From Megalopta genalis (Eukaryota > Arthropoda > Insecta > Hymenoptera > Halictidae): a stretch of 64,000 nt of DNA. The stretch lies in NCBI RefSeq assembly GCF_051020955.1, contig NW_027476280.1, positions 248,001 through 312,000 of the forward strand, read 5' to 3'. The notes under the pieces are model-generated. The model saw only the letters and a program-made list of their open reading frames with translations, was not told where the DNA came from and did not search any database. The position numbers were made by a program, and so were the translations under genes. How positions within the stretch are numbered: position 1 is the stretch's first letter; every line of letters begins with the position of its first letter. Of the stretch, positions 1 through 13,610 are shown in pieces.

Positions 1-220
1 CTACAAATACTTGTGATATACGTAATTTAGATTTAACTGCATGCGCAACGAACGAGTTAGCTTCGAATCCATGCGAAACACATGATTTAGCTGCAAATCA
101 ATGCGATGTAGAAGGTTTAGCTTCAAATCCATGGGAAACAAATGATTTAGTTTCAGATGCTTGCGATATTAGTGATATAGCTTCAAATCCTGACGAAACA
201 AACGGGTTAGCTTCAACTCC

Positions 221-1459
221 ATGCGAAACACATTATTTAGCTGCAAATCAGTGCGAAGTAGAAGGCTCGGGTTCAAATCAATGCGATTCAAATGGTTCAT
301 TTTAAATACTTGTGAAAGACATGAGTTAGCTTCAACTGCATGCGAAACACACGATTTAGCTTCAAATCAATGCGATGTAGTAGGTTCAGCTTCAAATCCA
401 TGCGACACATATGATTTAGCTTCAAATACTCGCGATATAAGTGATATAGCTTCAAACGCTGGAGGAACAAACGAGGAAGCTTCAATTCCATGCGAAACAA
501 ATGATTTAGCTTCAAATCAATGCGTAGTAGAAGGCTTAGCTTCAGATCCATGCGATACACAAGATTTAGCTTCAAATCAATGCGATGTAGTAGGTTCAGC
601 TTCAAATCCATGCGATATAAGTTATATAGCTTCAAAAGCAGGAGGAACAAACGAGGTAGCTTCAATTCCATGCGAAACAAATGATTTAGCTTCAAATCAA
701 TGCGAAGTAGAAGGCGTAGCTTCAAATCCATGCGAAACAAATGGTTTAGCTACAAATACTTGTGACATACATTATTTAGCTACAACTGCATGCGAAAATA
801 ACGAGTTAGCTTCAAATCCATGCGAAACACACGATTTATCTTCAAATCAATGCGATGTAGAAGGCTTAGCTTCAAATCCATGCGAAACAAATGGTTTAGC
901 TAGAAATGCTTGTGATATACATTATTTAGCTACAACTGCATGTGAAACAAACGAGTTAGCTTCAAATCCATGCGAAACACACTATTTAGCTTCAAATCAA
1001 TGCGATGTAGAAGGTTTAGCTTCAAATCCATGCGAAACACATTATTTAGCTGCAAATCAGTGCGAAGTAGAAGGTTCAGGTTCAAATCCATGCGATTCAA
1101 ATGGTTCATCTTCAAATACTTGTGAAAGACATGATTTAGCTTCAATTCCATGCGAAACAAATGATTTAGCTTCAAATCAATGCGAAGTAGAAGGCTTAGC
1201 TTCAAATCCATGCGATACACATGATTTAGCTTCGAATACTAGCTATATAAGTGATGTAGATTCAACTGCAGGCGAACCGAACGAGTTAGCTTCAAATCCA
1301 TGCGAAACACATTCTCTAGCTGCAAACCAATGCGATGTAGAAGGATTAGTTTCAAATCCATTCGAAAAACATGATTTGTCTACAAATCAATACGATGTAG
1401 AAGAATTAGCTTCAAATCCATTCGTAACAATTGATTTAGATCAAATACTTGCGATATAA
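221..1459 (+). other. 412-codon open frame within the repeat (doubtful coding)
   Basis: The frame reads mostly as a decapeptide, Ala-Ser-Asn-X-Cys-(Asp/Glu)-X-X-X-Leu, with one cysteine per repeat. The first 35 or so codons lie in a different frame, rich in Phe-Lys-Ser-Met-Arg. A 1-bp deletion (CATTTTAAATAC, near 305) then switches the reading into the decapeptide frame. That switch, the lack of a ribosome-binding site at the ATG and the broken copy at 7,413-7,850 all argue against a real gene. I recognise no family. Confidence 0.15.
1079..1089 (+). promoter_or_regulatory. Perfect match to the pol III B-box consensus inside a monomer
   Basis: GGTTCAAATCC fits the eukaryotic tRNA-type B-box (GGTTCRANYCC). 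The ordinary monomer has GCTTCAAATCC, one base away. Identical perfect matches occur at 3,506-3,516, 5,995-6,005, 8,269-8,279, 10,692-10,702 and 10,932-10,942, all in the same glycine/serine variant unit. No convincing A-box or T-run terminator lies at a suitable distance, so function is speculative. Confidence 0.25.
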
Positions 1460-4400
1460 GCGATGTAGATTCAACTGCATGCGCAACGAACGAGTTAGCT
1501 TCAAATCCATGCGAAACACATGATTTAGCTGCAAATCAATGCGATGTAGAAGGTTTAGCCTCAAATCCATGGGAAACAAATGATTTAGCTTCAGATGCTT
1601 GCGACATAAGTGATACAGCTTCAAATGCTGACGAAACAAACGGGTTAGCTTCAACTCCATGCGAAACACACGATTTAGGTTCAAATCAATAAGATGTAGT
1701 AGGTTTAGCTTTAAGTCAATGCGATGTAGAATGTTTAGCTTCAAATCCATGCGACACAAATGATTTAGCGTTAGATACTTGCGATACAAGGGATATAGCT
1801 TCAAATGCAGGGGAAACAAACGAGTTAGCTTGAAGTCCATGCGAAACACATGATTTAGCTGCAAATCAATGCGATGTATAAGATTTCGCTTCAAATCCAT
1901 GCGAAACAAATGATTTAGCATCAAATCAATTCGAAGTACAAGGCTAAGATTCAAATCCATGCGAAACAAATGGCTTAGCTACAAATACTTGTGATATACG
2001 TTATTTAGATTTAACTGCATGCGCAACGAACGAGTTAGCTTCAAATCCATGCGAAACACATGAATTAGCTTCAAATCAACTGGAAGTACAAGGCTTAGAT
2101 TCAAATCCGTGCGAAACAAATGGTTTAGCTACAAATACTTGTGATATACGTAATTTTGATTTAACTGCATGCGCAACGAACGAGTTAGCTTCAAAAACAT
2201 GCGAAACACATGGTTTAGCTTCAAATCAATGCGATGTAGAAGGCTAAGCATCAGATCATGCGAATCAAATGGTTCAGCTTCAAATACTTGTGATATAAGT
2301 GATCTAGCTTCAAATACAGGCGAAACGAACGAGTTAGCTACAAATCCATGCGAAACACATGATTCAGCTGCAAATCAATGCGATGTAGAAGGTTTAGCTT
2401 CAAATCCATGCCAAACACATGATTTAGATTCAAATCCATGGGATGTAGAAGGTTTAGCTTCAAATCCATGCGAAACACATTATTTAGCTGCAAATCAGTG
2501 CGAAGTAGAAGGTTCGGGTTCAAATCAATGCGATTCAAATGGTTCATTTTAAATACTTGTGAAAGACATGAGTTAGCTTCAACTGCATGCGAAACACACG
2601 ATTTAGCTTCAAATCAATGCGATGTAGTAGGTTCAGCTTCAAATCCATGCCACACATATGATTTAGCTTCAAATACTTGCGATATAAGTGATATAGCTTC
2701 ATAAGCCGGAAGAACAAACGAGGTAGCTTCAATTCCATGCGAAACAAATGATTTAGCTTCAAATCAATGCGAAGTTGAAGGCTTAGAATCTAATCCATGC
2801 GAAATAAATGAGTTACCATCAAATACTTGCGACATAAATGAAATAGCTTCAAATCCATGCAAAACAAATGATTTAGCACAGGAACTTGCGACATGAGTGA
2901 TATAGCTTCAAATGCAGGGGAAACAAACGTGTTAGCTCCAAATCTATGCGAAGCAAATGATTTAGCTACAAATACTTGTGATATACATTATGTAGCTACA
3001 ACTGCATACGAAACAAACGAGTTAGCTTCAAATCCATGCGAAACACATGATTTAGCCTGCAAATCAATGCGATGTAGAAGGTTTAGCTTCAAATCCATGC
3101 GATACACAAGATTTAGCTCCAAATCCATGCGATGTAGTAGGTTCAGCTTCAAATCCATGCGACACATATGATTTAGCTTCAAATACTTGCGATATAAGTG
3201 ATATAGCTTCAAAAGCAGGAGGAACAATCGAGGTAGCTTCAATTCCATGCGAAACAAATGATTTAGCTTCAAATCAATGCGAAGTAGAAGGCTTAGCTTC
3301 AAATCCATGCGAAACAAATGGTTTAGCTAAAAATGCTTGTGATATACATTATTTAGCTACAACTGCATGTGAAACAAACGAGTTAGCTTCAAATCCATGC
3401 GAAACACACTATTTAGCTTCAAATCAATGCGATGTAGAAGGTTTAGCTTCAAATCCATGCGAAACACATTATTTAGCTGCAAATCAGTGCGAAGTAGAAG
3501 GTTCAGGTTCAAATCCATGCGATTCAATTGGTTCATCTTCAAATACTTGTGAAAGACATGATTTAGCTTCAAAAGCATGCGAAACAAACGAATTAGCTGC
3601 AAATCAATGCGATGTAGAAGGTTTAGCTTCAAATCCATGCCAAACACATGATGTAGATTCAAATCCATGGGATGTAGAAGGTTTAGCTTCAAATCCATGC
3701 GAAACACATTATTTAGCTGCAAATCAGTGCGAAGTAGAAGGCTCGGGTTCAAGTCAATGCGATTCAAATGGTTCATTTTCAAATACTTGTGAAAGACATG
3801 ATTTAGCTTCAACTGCAAGCGAAACAACATGATTTAGCTTCAAATCAATGCGATGTAGAAGGTTTAGCCTCAAATCCATGCGAAACAAATGGTTTAGCTA
3901 CAAATACTTGTGATATACATTATTTAGCTATAACTGCATGCGAAACGAACGAGTTAGCTTCAAATCCATGCGAAACACACGATTTAGCTTCAAATCAGCG
4001 CGAAGTAGAAGGTTTAGCTTCAAATCCATGCGATACACTAGATTTAGCTTCAAATCAATGCGAAGGAGAAGGCTTAGCTTCAAAACCTTGCGACGCAATG
4101 ATTTAGTTTCAAGTATTTGCGATATAAATGATATAGCTTCAAATGCAGACGAAACATACTGGTTAGCTTCAGATCCAAACGAAATATATGACTTAGATCT
4201 AAATTGATGCGAAACTAATGATTTAGATACAAACCAATGCGAACTAGATGTCTTAGGTTCAAATCTTTGCGAAACAAACGATTTAGCTTCAGATACTTGC
4301 GATATAAGTGATATAGTTTCAAATGCAGGCGAAACAAACGAGTTAGATTCAAATCCATGCGAAACACATAATTTAGCTTCAAATCAATGCGATGTAGAAG

Positions 4401-4836
4401 GTTTAGTTTCAAATCCATGCGAAACACATGATTTAGCTTCAAATCAACTCGAAGTACAAGGCTAAGATTCAAATCCATGCGAAACAAATGGTTTAGCTAC
4501 AAATACTTGTGATATACGTTATTTAGATTTAACTGCATGCGCAACGAACGAGTTAGTTTCAAATCCATGCGAAACACATGATTTAGCTACAAATCAACTC
4601 GAAGTACAAGGCTAAGATTCAAATCCATGCGAAACAAATGGTTTAGCTACAAATACTTGTGATATACGTTATTTAGATTTAACTGCATGCGCAACGAACG
4701 AGTTAGCTTCAAATCCATGCGAAACACATGAATTAGCTTCAAATCAACTGGAAGTACAAGGCTTAGATTCAAATCCATGCGAAACAAATGGTTTAGCTAC
4801 AAATACTTGTGATATACGTAATTTTGATTTAACTGC

Positions 4837-6375
4837 ATGCGCAACGAACGAGTTAGCTTCAAAAACATGCGAAACACATGGTTTAGCTTCAAATCAATGC
4901 GATGTAGAAAGCTAAGCATCAGATCATGCGAATCAAATGGTTCAGCTTCAAATACTTGTGATATAAGTGATCTAGCTTCAAATACAGGCGAAACGAACGA
5001 GTTAGCTACAAATCCATGCGAAACACATGATTCAGCTGCAAATCAATGCGATGTAGAAGGTTTAGCTTCAAATCCATGCCAAACACATGATTTAGATTCA
5101 AATCCATGGGATGTAGAAGGTTTGGCTTCAAATCCAATGCGAAACACATTATTTAGCTGCAAATCAGTGCGAAGTAGAAGGCTCGGGTTCAAATCAATGC
5201 GATTCAAATGGTTCATTTTAAATACTTGTGAAAGACATGAGTTAGCTTCAACTGCATGCGAAACACACGATTTAGCTTCAAATCAATGCGATGTAGTAGG
5301 TTCAGCTTCAAATCCATGCGACACATATGATTTAGCTTCAAATACTCGCGATATAAGTGATATAGCTTCAAACGCTGGAGGAACAAACGAGGAAGCTTCA
5401 ATTCCATGCGAAACAAATGATTTAACTTCAAATCAATGCGTAGTAGAAGGCTTAGCTTCAGATCCATGCGATACACAAGATTTAGCTTCAAATCAATGCG
5501 ATGTAGTAGGTTCAGCTTCAAATCCATGCGATATAAGTTATATAGCTTCAAAAGCAGGAGGAACAAACGAGGTAGCTTCAATTCCATGCGAAACAAATGA
5601 TTTAGCTTCAAATCAATGCGAAGTAGAAGGCGTAGCTTCAAATCCATGCGAAACAAATGGTTTAGCTACAAATACTTGTGACATACATTATTTAGCTACA
5701 ACTGCATGCGAAACTAACGAGTTAGCTTCAAATCCATGCGAAACACACGATTTATCTTCAAATCAATGCGATGTAGAAGGCTTAGCTTCAAATCCATGCG
5801 AAACAAATGGTTTAGCTAGAAATGCTTGTGATATACATTATTTAGCTACAACTGCATGTGAAACAAACGAGTTAGCTTCAAATCCATGCGAAACACACTA
5901 TTTAGCTTCAAATCAATGCGATGTAGAAGGTTTAGCTTCAAATCCATGCGAAACACATTATTTAGCTGCAAATCAGTGCGAAGTAGAAGGTTCAGGTTCA
6001 AATCCATGCGATTCAAATGGTTCATCTTCAAATACTTGTGAAAGACATGATTTAGCTTCAATTCCATGCGAAACAAATGATTTAGCTTCAAATCAATGCG
6101 AAGTAGAAGGCTCAGCTTCAAATCCATGCGATACACATGATTTAGCTTCGAATACTAGCGATATAAGTGATGTAGATTCAACTGCAGGCGAACCGAACGA
6201 GTTAGCTTCAAATCCATGCGAAACACATTCTTTAGCTGCAAACCAATGCGATGTAGAAGGATTAGCTTCAAATCCATTCGAAAAACATGATTTGTCTACA
6301 AATCAATACGATGTAGAAGAATTAGCTTCAAATCCATTCGTAACAATTGATTTAGATCAAATACTTGCGATATAA
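4837..6375 (+). other. 512-codon open frame within the repeat (doubtful coding)
   Basis: This is the longest forward open frame. It is a chimera of copies of 2,169-2,470 and 221-1,459. It starts in the Phe-Lys-Ser-Met-Arg frame, passes 1-bp indels (AGATCATGCG near 4,921 and others near 5,130 and 5,217) and ends in the Cys decapeptide frame. No signal peptide, membrane segment or globular sequence is visible, only the decapeptide. Against the copy at 221-1,459 I found six base differences over the shared part, five of which change the amino acid, so protein-level constraint is not evident. Confidence 0.15.
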
Positions 6376-8850
6376 GCGATGTAGATTCAACTGCATGCGC
6401 AACGAACGAGTTAGCTTCAAATCCATGCGAAACACATGATTTAGCTGCAAATCAATGCGATGTAGAAGGTTTAGCCTCAAATCCATGGGAAACAAATGAT
6501 TTAGCTTCAGATGCTTGCGACATAAGTGATACAGCTTCAAATGCTGACGAAACAAACGGGTTAGCTTCAACTCCATGCGAAACACATTATTTAGCTGCAA
6601 ATCAGTGCGAAGTAGAAGGCTCGGGTTCAAATCAATGCGATTCAAATGGTTCATTTTAAATACTTGTGAAAGACATGAGTTAGCTTCAACTGCATGCGAA
6701 ACACACGATTTAGCTTCAAATCAATGCGATGTAGTAGGTTCAGCTTCAAATCCATGCGACACATATGATTTAGCTTCAAATACTCGCGATATAAGTGATA
6801 TAGCTTCAAACGCTGGAGGAACAAACGAGGAAGCTTCAATTCCATGCGAAACAAATGATTTAGCTTCAAATCAATGCGTAGTAGAAGGCTTAGCTTCAGA
6901 TCCATGCGATACACAAGATTTAGCTTCAAATCAATGCGAAGTAGAAGGCTTAGCTTCAAATCCATGCGATACACATGATTTAGCTTCGAATACTAGCGAT
7001 ATAAGTGATGTAGATTCAACTGCAGGCGAACCGAACGAGTTAGCTTCAAATCCATGCGAAACACATTCTTTAGCTGCAAACCAATGCGATGTAGAAGGAT
7101 TAGCTTCAAATCCATTCGAAAAACATGATTTGTCTACAAATCAATACGATGTAGAAGAATTAGCTTCAAATCCATTCGTAACAATTGATTTAGATCAAAT
7201 ACTTGCGATATAAGCGATGTAGATTCAACTGCATGCGCAACGAACGAGTTAGCTTCAAATCCATGCGAAACACATGATTTAGCTGCAAATCAATGCGATG
7301 TAGAAGGTTTAGCCTCAAATCCATGGGAAACAAATGATTTAGCTTCAGATGCTTGCGACATAAGTGATACAGCTTCAAATGCTGACGAAACAAACGGGTT
7401 AGCTTCAACTCCATGCGAAACACATTATTTAGCTGCAAATCAGTGCGAAGTAGAAGGCTCGGGTTCAAATCAATGCGATTCAAATGGTTCATTTTAAATA
7501 CTTGTGAAAGACATGAGTTAGCTTCAACTGCATGCGAAACACACGATTTAGCTTCAAATCAATGCGATGTAGTAGGTTCAGCTTCAAATCCATGCGACAC
7601 ATATGATTTAGCTTCAAATACTCGCGATATAAGTGATATAGCTTCAAACGCTGGAGGAACAAACGAGGAAGCTTCAATTCCATGCGAAACAAATGATTTA
7701 GCTTCAAATCAATGCGTAGTAGAAGGCTTAGCTTCAGATCCATGCGATACACAAGATTTAGCTTCAAATCAATGCGATGTAGTAGGTTCAGCTTCAAATC
7801 CATGCGATATAAGTTATATAGCTTCAAAAGCAGAGGAACAAACGAGGTAGCTTCAATTCCATGCGAAACAAATGATTAGCTTCAAATCAATGCGAAGTAG
7901 AAGGCGTAGCTTCAAATCCATGCGAAACAAATGGTTTAGCTACAAATACTTGTGACATACATTATTTAGCTACAACTGCATGCGAAAATAACGAGTTAGC
8001 TTCAAATCCATGCGAAACACACGATTTATCTTCAAATCAATGCGATGTAGAAGGCTTAGCTTCAAATCCATGCGAAACAAATGGTTTAGCTAGAAATGCT
8101 TGTGATATACATTATTTAGCTACAACTGCATGTGAAACAAACGAGTTAGCTTCAAATCCATGCGAAACACACTATTTAGCTTCAAATCAATGCGATGTAG
8201 AAGGTTTAGCTTCAAATCCATGCGAAACACATTATTTAGCTGCAAATCAGTGCGAAGTAGAAGGTTCAGGTTCAAATCCATGCGATTCAAATGGTTCATC
8301 TTCAAATACTTGTGAAAGACATGATTTAGCTTCAATTCCATGCGAAACAAATGATTTAGCTTCAAATCAATGCGAAGTAGAAGGCTTAGCTTCAAATCCA
8401 TGCGATACACATGATTTAGCTTCGAATACTAGCTATATAAGTGATGTAGATTCAACTGCAGGCGAACCGAACGAGTTAGCTTCAAATCATGCGAAACACA
8501 TTCTCTAGCTGCAAACCAATGCGATGTAGAAGGATTAGTTTCAAATCCATTCGAAAAACATGATTTGTCTACAAATCAATACGATGTAGAAGAATTAGCT
8601 TCAAATCCATTCGTAACAATTGATTTAGATCAAATACTTGCGATATAAGCGATGTAGATTCAACTGCATGCGCAACGAACGAGTTAGCTTCAAATCCATG
8701 CGAAACACATGATTTAGCTGCAAATCAATGCGATGTAGAAGGTTTAGCCTCAAATCCATGGGAAACAAATGATTTAGCTTCAGATGCTTGCGACATAAGT
8801 GATACAGCTTCAAATGCTGACGAAACAAACGGGTTAGCTTCAACTCCATG
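5137..8850. repeat. Tandem of a 1,438-bp block, middle copy short by 600 bp
   Basis: Copies start at 5,137, 6,575 and 7,413. The first is 1,438 bp. The second is only 838 bp, and the third is full length apart from three 1-bp deletions. The 600-bp loss in the middle copy equals 20 monomers. Its junction is at 6,917-6,939, in a 23-bp stretch shared by the two parental positions 5,479 and 6,079. This is what unequal crossing-over or slippage between monomers would leave. Confidence 0.85.
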
Positions 8851-10926
8851 CGAAACACACGATTTAGGTTCAAATCAATAAGATGTAGTAGGTTTAGCTT
8901 TAAGTCAATGCGATGTAGAATGTTTAGCTTCAAATCCATGCGACACAAATGATTTAGCGTTAGATACTTGCGATACAAGGGATATAGCTTCAAATGCAGG
9001 GGAAACAAACGAGTTAGCTTGAAGTCCATGCGAAACACATGATTTAGCTGCAAATCAATGCGATGTAGTAGATTTAGCTTCAAATCCATGCGAAACAAAT
9101 GATTTAGCATCAAATCAATTCGAAGTACAAGGCTAAGATTCAAATCCATGCGAAACAAATGGTTTAGCTACAAATACTTGTGATATACGTTATTTAGATT
9201 TAACTGCATGCGCAACGAACGAGTTAGCTTCAAATCCATGCGAAACACATGAATTAGCTTCAAATCAACTGGAAGTACAAGGCTTAGATTCAAATCCGTG
9301 CGAAACAAATGGTTTAGCTACAAATACTTGTGATATACGTAATTTTGATTTAACTGCATGCGCAACGAACGAGTTAGCTTCAAAAACATGCGAAACACAT
9401 GGTTTAGCTTCAAATCAATGCGATGTAGAAGGCTAAGCATCAGATCATGCGAATCAAATGAGTTCAGCTTCAAATACTTGTGATATAAGTGATCTAGCTT
9501 CAAATACAGGCGAAACGAACGAGTTAGCTACAAATCCATGCGAAACACATGATTCAGCTGCAAATCAATGCGATGAGAAGGTTTAGCTTCAAATCCATGC
9601 CAAACACATGATTTAGATTCAAATCCATGGGATGTAGAAGGTTTAGCTTCAAATCCATGCGAAACACATTATTAGCTGCAAATCAGTGCGAAGTAGAAGG
9701 CTCGGGTTCAAATCAATGCGATTCAAATGGTTCATTTTAAATACTTGTGAAAGACATGAGTTAGCTTCAACTGCATGCGAAACACACGATTTAGCTTCAA
9801 ATCAATGCGATGTAGTAGGTTCAGCTTCAAATCCATGCCACACATATGATTTAGCTTCAAATACTTGCGATATAAGTGATATAGCTTCATAAGCAGGAGA
9901 ACAAACGAGGTAGCTTCATTCCATGCGAAACAAATGATTTAGCTTCAAATCAATGCGAAGTTGAAGGCTTAGAATCTAATCCATGCGAAATAAATGAGTT
10001 ACCATCAAATACTTGCGACATAAATGAAATAGCTTCAAATCCATGCAAAACAAATGATTTAGCACAGGAACTTGCGACATGAGTGATATAGCTTCAAATG
10101 CAGGGGAAACAAACGTGTTAGCTCCAAATCTATGCGAAGCAAATGATTTAGCTACAAATACTTGTGATATACATTATGTAGCTACAACTGCATACGAAAC
10201 AAACGAGTTAGCTTCAAATCCATGCGAAACACATGATTTAGCCTGCAAATCAATGCGATGTAGAAGGTTTAGCTTCAAATCCATGCGATACACAAGATTT
10301 AGCTCCAAATCCATGCGATGTAGTAGGTTCAGCTTCAAATCCATGCGACACATATGATTTAGCTTCAAATACTTGCGATATAAGTGATATAGCTTCAAAA
10401 GCAGGAGGAACAATCGAGGTAGCTTCAATTCCATGCGAAACAAATGATTTAGCTTCAAATCAATGCGAAGTAGAAGGCTTAGCTTCAAATCCATGCGAAA
10501 CAAATGGTTTAGCTAAAAATGCTTGTGATATACATTATTTAGCTACAACTGCATGTGAAACAAACGAGTTAGCTTCAAATCCATGCGAAACACACTATTT
10601 AGCTTCAAATCAATGCGATGTAGAAGGTTTAGCTTCAAATCCATGCGAAACACATTATTTAGCTGCAAATCAGTGCGAAGTAGAAGGTTCAGGTTCAAAT
10701 CCATGCGATTCAATTGGTTCATCTTCAAATACTTGTGAAAGACATGATTTAGCTTCAAAAGCATGCGAAACAAACGAATTAGCTGCAAATCAATGCGATG
10801 TAGAAGGTTTAGCTTCAAATCCATGCCAAACACATGATGTAGATTCAAATCCATGGGATGTAGAAGGTTTAGCTTCAAATCCATGCGAAACACATTATTT
10901 AGCTGCAAATCAGTGCGAAGTAGAAG
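7413..10926. repeat. 3.5-kb block, right copy (partner at 221-3,735)
   Basis: This copy differs from its partner by a run of single-base indels between about 7,830 and 9,920. Examples are GCAGAGGAAC for GCAGGAGGAAC, ATGATTAGC for ATGATTTAGC, TCAAATCATGCG for TCAAATCCATGCG, CGATGAGAAGG for CGATGTAGAAGG and CATTATTAGC for CATTATTTAGC. They break both the + and - open frames that are intact in the left copy. After 10,926 the sequence switches to a match with 1,070-1,440. Confidence 0.8.
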
Positions 10927-12399
10927 GTTCAGGTTCAAATCCATGCGATTCAAATGGATCATCTTCAAATACTTGTGAAAGACATGATTTAGCTTCAATT
11001 CCATGCGAAACAAATGATTTAGCTTCAAATCAATGCGAAGTAGAAGGCTTAGCTTCAAATCCATGCGATACACATGATTTAGCTTCGAATACTAACGATA
11101 TAAGTGATGTAGATTCAACTGCAGGCGAACCGAACGAGTTAGCTTCAAATCCATGCGAAACACATTCTTTAGCTGCAAACCAATGCGATGTAGAAGGATT
11201 AGCTTCAAATCCATTCGAAAAGCATGATTTGTCTACAAATCAATACGATGTAGAAGAATTAGCTTCAAATCCATTCGTAACAATTGATTTAGATCAAATA
11301 CTTGCGATATAAGCGATGTAGATTCAACTGCATGCGCAACGAACGAGTTAGCTTCAATTCCATGCGAAACACATGATTTAGCTGCAAATCAATGCGATGT
11401 AGAAGGTTTAGCCTCAAATCCATGGGAAACAAATGATTTAGCTTCAGATGCTTGCGACATAAGTGATACAGCTTCAAATGCTGACGAAACAAACGGGTTA
11501 GCTTCAACTCCATGCGAAACACATGATTTAGGTTCAAATCAATAAGATGTAGCAGGTTTAGCTTCAAGTCAATGCGATATAGAATGTTTAGCTTCAAATC
11601 CATGCGACACAAATGATTTAGCGTTAGATACTTGAGATACAAGGGATATAGCTTCAAATGCAGGGGAAACAAACGAGTTAGCTTGAAGTCCATGCGAAAC
11701 ACATGATTTAGCTGCAAATCAATGCGATGTAGAAGGTTTAGCTTCAAATCCATGCGAAACAAATTATTTAGCATCAGATACTTGTTATATAAGTGATATA
11801 GCTTCAAATGGAGGGCAAACAAACGAGTTAGCTTCAAATCCATGCAAAGCACATGACTAAGCTGCAAATCAATGCGATGTAGAAGTTTTAGCTTCAAATC
11901 CATGCGAAACACATGATTTAGCTTCAAATCAACTCGAAGTACAAGGCTAAGATTCAAATCTATGCGAAACAAATGGTTTAGCTACAAATACTTGTGATAT
12001 ACGTAATTTAGATTTAACTGCATGCGCAACGAACGAGTTAGCTTCGAATCCATGCGAAACACATGATTTAGCTGCAAATCAATGCGATGTAGAAGGTTTA
12101 GCTTCAAATCCATTGGGAAACAAATGATTTAGTTTCAGATGCTTGCGATATTAGTGTTATAGCTTCAAATCCTGACGAAACAAACGGGTTAGCTTCAACT
12201 CCATGCGAAACACATGATTTAGCTTCAAATCAATAAGATGTAGCAGGTTTAGCTTCAAATCAATGTGATGTAGAATGTTTAGCTACAAATCCATGCGACA
12301 CAAATGATTTAGCGTCAGATAATTGCGATATAAGTGATATAGCTTCAAATGCAGGGGAAACAAATGAGTTAGCTTCAAATTCATGCAAAACACACGATT

Positions 12400-13610
12400 A
12401 AGATTCAAATCAATGCGATGTAGTAGGTTCAGCTTCAAATCCATGCAACACATATGATTTAGCTTCAAATACTTGCGATATAAGTGATATAACTTCATAA
12501 GCAGGAAGAACAAACGAGGTAGCTTCAATTCCATGCGAAACAAATGATTTAGCTTCAAATCAATGCGAAGTTGAAGGCTTAGAATCTAATCCATGCGAAA
12601 TAAATGAGTTACCATCAAATACTTGCGACATAAATGAAATAGCTTCAAATCCATGCAAAACAAATGATTTAGCACAGGAACTTGCGACATGAGTGATATA
12701 GCTTCAAATGCAGGGGAAACAAACGTGTTAGCTCCAAATCTATGCGAAGCAAATGATTTAGCTACAAATACTTGTGATATACATTATGTAGCTACAACTG
12801 CATACGAAACAAACGAGTTAGCTTCAAATCCATGCGAAACACATGATTTAGCCTGCAAATCAATGCGATGTAGAAGGTTTAGCTTTAAATCCATGCGATA
12901 CACAAGATTTAGCTCTAAATCAATGCGATGTAGTAGGTTCAGCTTCAAATCCATGCGACACATATGATTTAGCTTCAAATACTTGCGATATAAGTGATAT
13001 AGCTTCAAAAGCAGGAGGAACAATCGAGGTAGCTTCAATTCCATGCGAAACAAATGATTTAGCTTCAAATCAATGCGAAGTAGAAGGCTTAGCTTCAATT
13101 CCATGCGAAACAAATGGTTTAGCTAAAAATGCTTGTGATATACATTATTTAGCTACAACTGCATGTGAAACAAACGAGTTAGCTTCAAATCCATGCGAAA
13201 CACACTATTTAGCTTCAAATCAATGCGAAACACATTATTTAGCTGCAAATCAGTGCGAAGTAGAAGGCTCGGGTTCAAGTCAATGCGATTCAAATGGTTC
13301 ATTTTCAAATACTTGTGAAAGACATGATTTAGCTTCAACTGCAAGCGAAACAACATGATTTAGCTTCAAATCAATGCGATGTAGAAGGTTTAGCCTCAAA
13401 TCCATGCGAAACAAATGGTTTAGCTACAAATACTTGTGATATACATTATTTAGCTATAACTGCATGCGAAACGAACGAGTTAGCTTCAAATCCATGCGAA
13501 ACACACGATTTAGCTTCAAATCAGCGCGAAGTAGAAGGCTTAGCTTCAAATCCATGCGATACACTAGATTTAGCTTCAAATCAATGCGAAGGAGAAGGCT
13601 TAGCTTCAAA
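12400..13610. repeat. Third copy of the 2.6-4.1 kb block with a 270-bp deletion
   Basis: Positions 12,400-13,210 match 2,604-3,414 (offset 9,796). From about 13,220 the match continues with 3,700-4,083 at offset 9,526. The 270-bp difference equals nine monomers, and the junction lies within a shared CTTCAAATCAATGCGA. The inherited insertion GCCTGCAAATC is present in all copies (about 3,054, 10,240, 12,850 and again near 13,720 and 14,510). Confidence 0.75.

Larger units (their letters stand above)
221..3735. repeat. 3.5-kb block, left copy (partner at 7,413-10,926)
   Basis: The block matches 7,413-10,926, with an offset that changes from 7,192 to 7,189 to 7,186 through single-base indels. 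Substitutions between the two copies are few. The first 1.45 kb also matches 5,137-6,585 (offset 4,916). About 1,950-2,480 matches 4,618-5,148 (offset 2,668). Similarity to the 7.4-kb copy ends near 3,740, where this copy has GGCTCGGGTTCAAGTC and the other has GGTTCAGGTTCAAATC. Confidence 0.8.

Noticed and set aside
221..6375. Pentapeptide-repeat or cysteine-rich structural protein on the + strand
   Set aside because: His-Asp-Leu-Ala-Ser loosely resembles a pentapeptide repeat, but the alternate five residues (Asn-Pro-Cys-Glu-Thr) do not fit. Five of six differences between copies change the protein.
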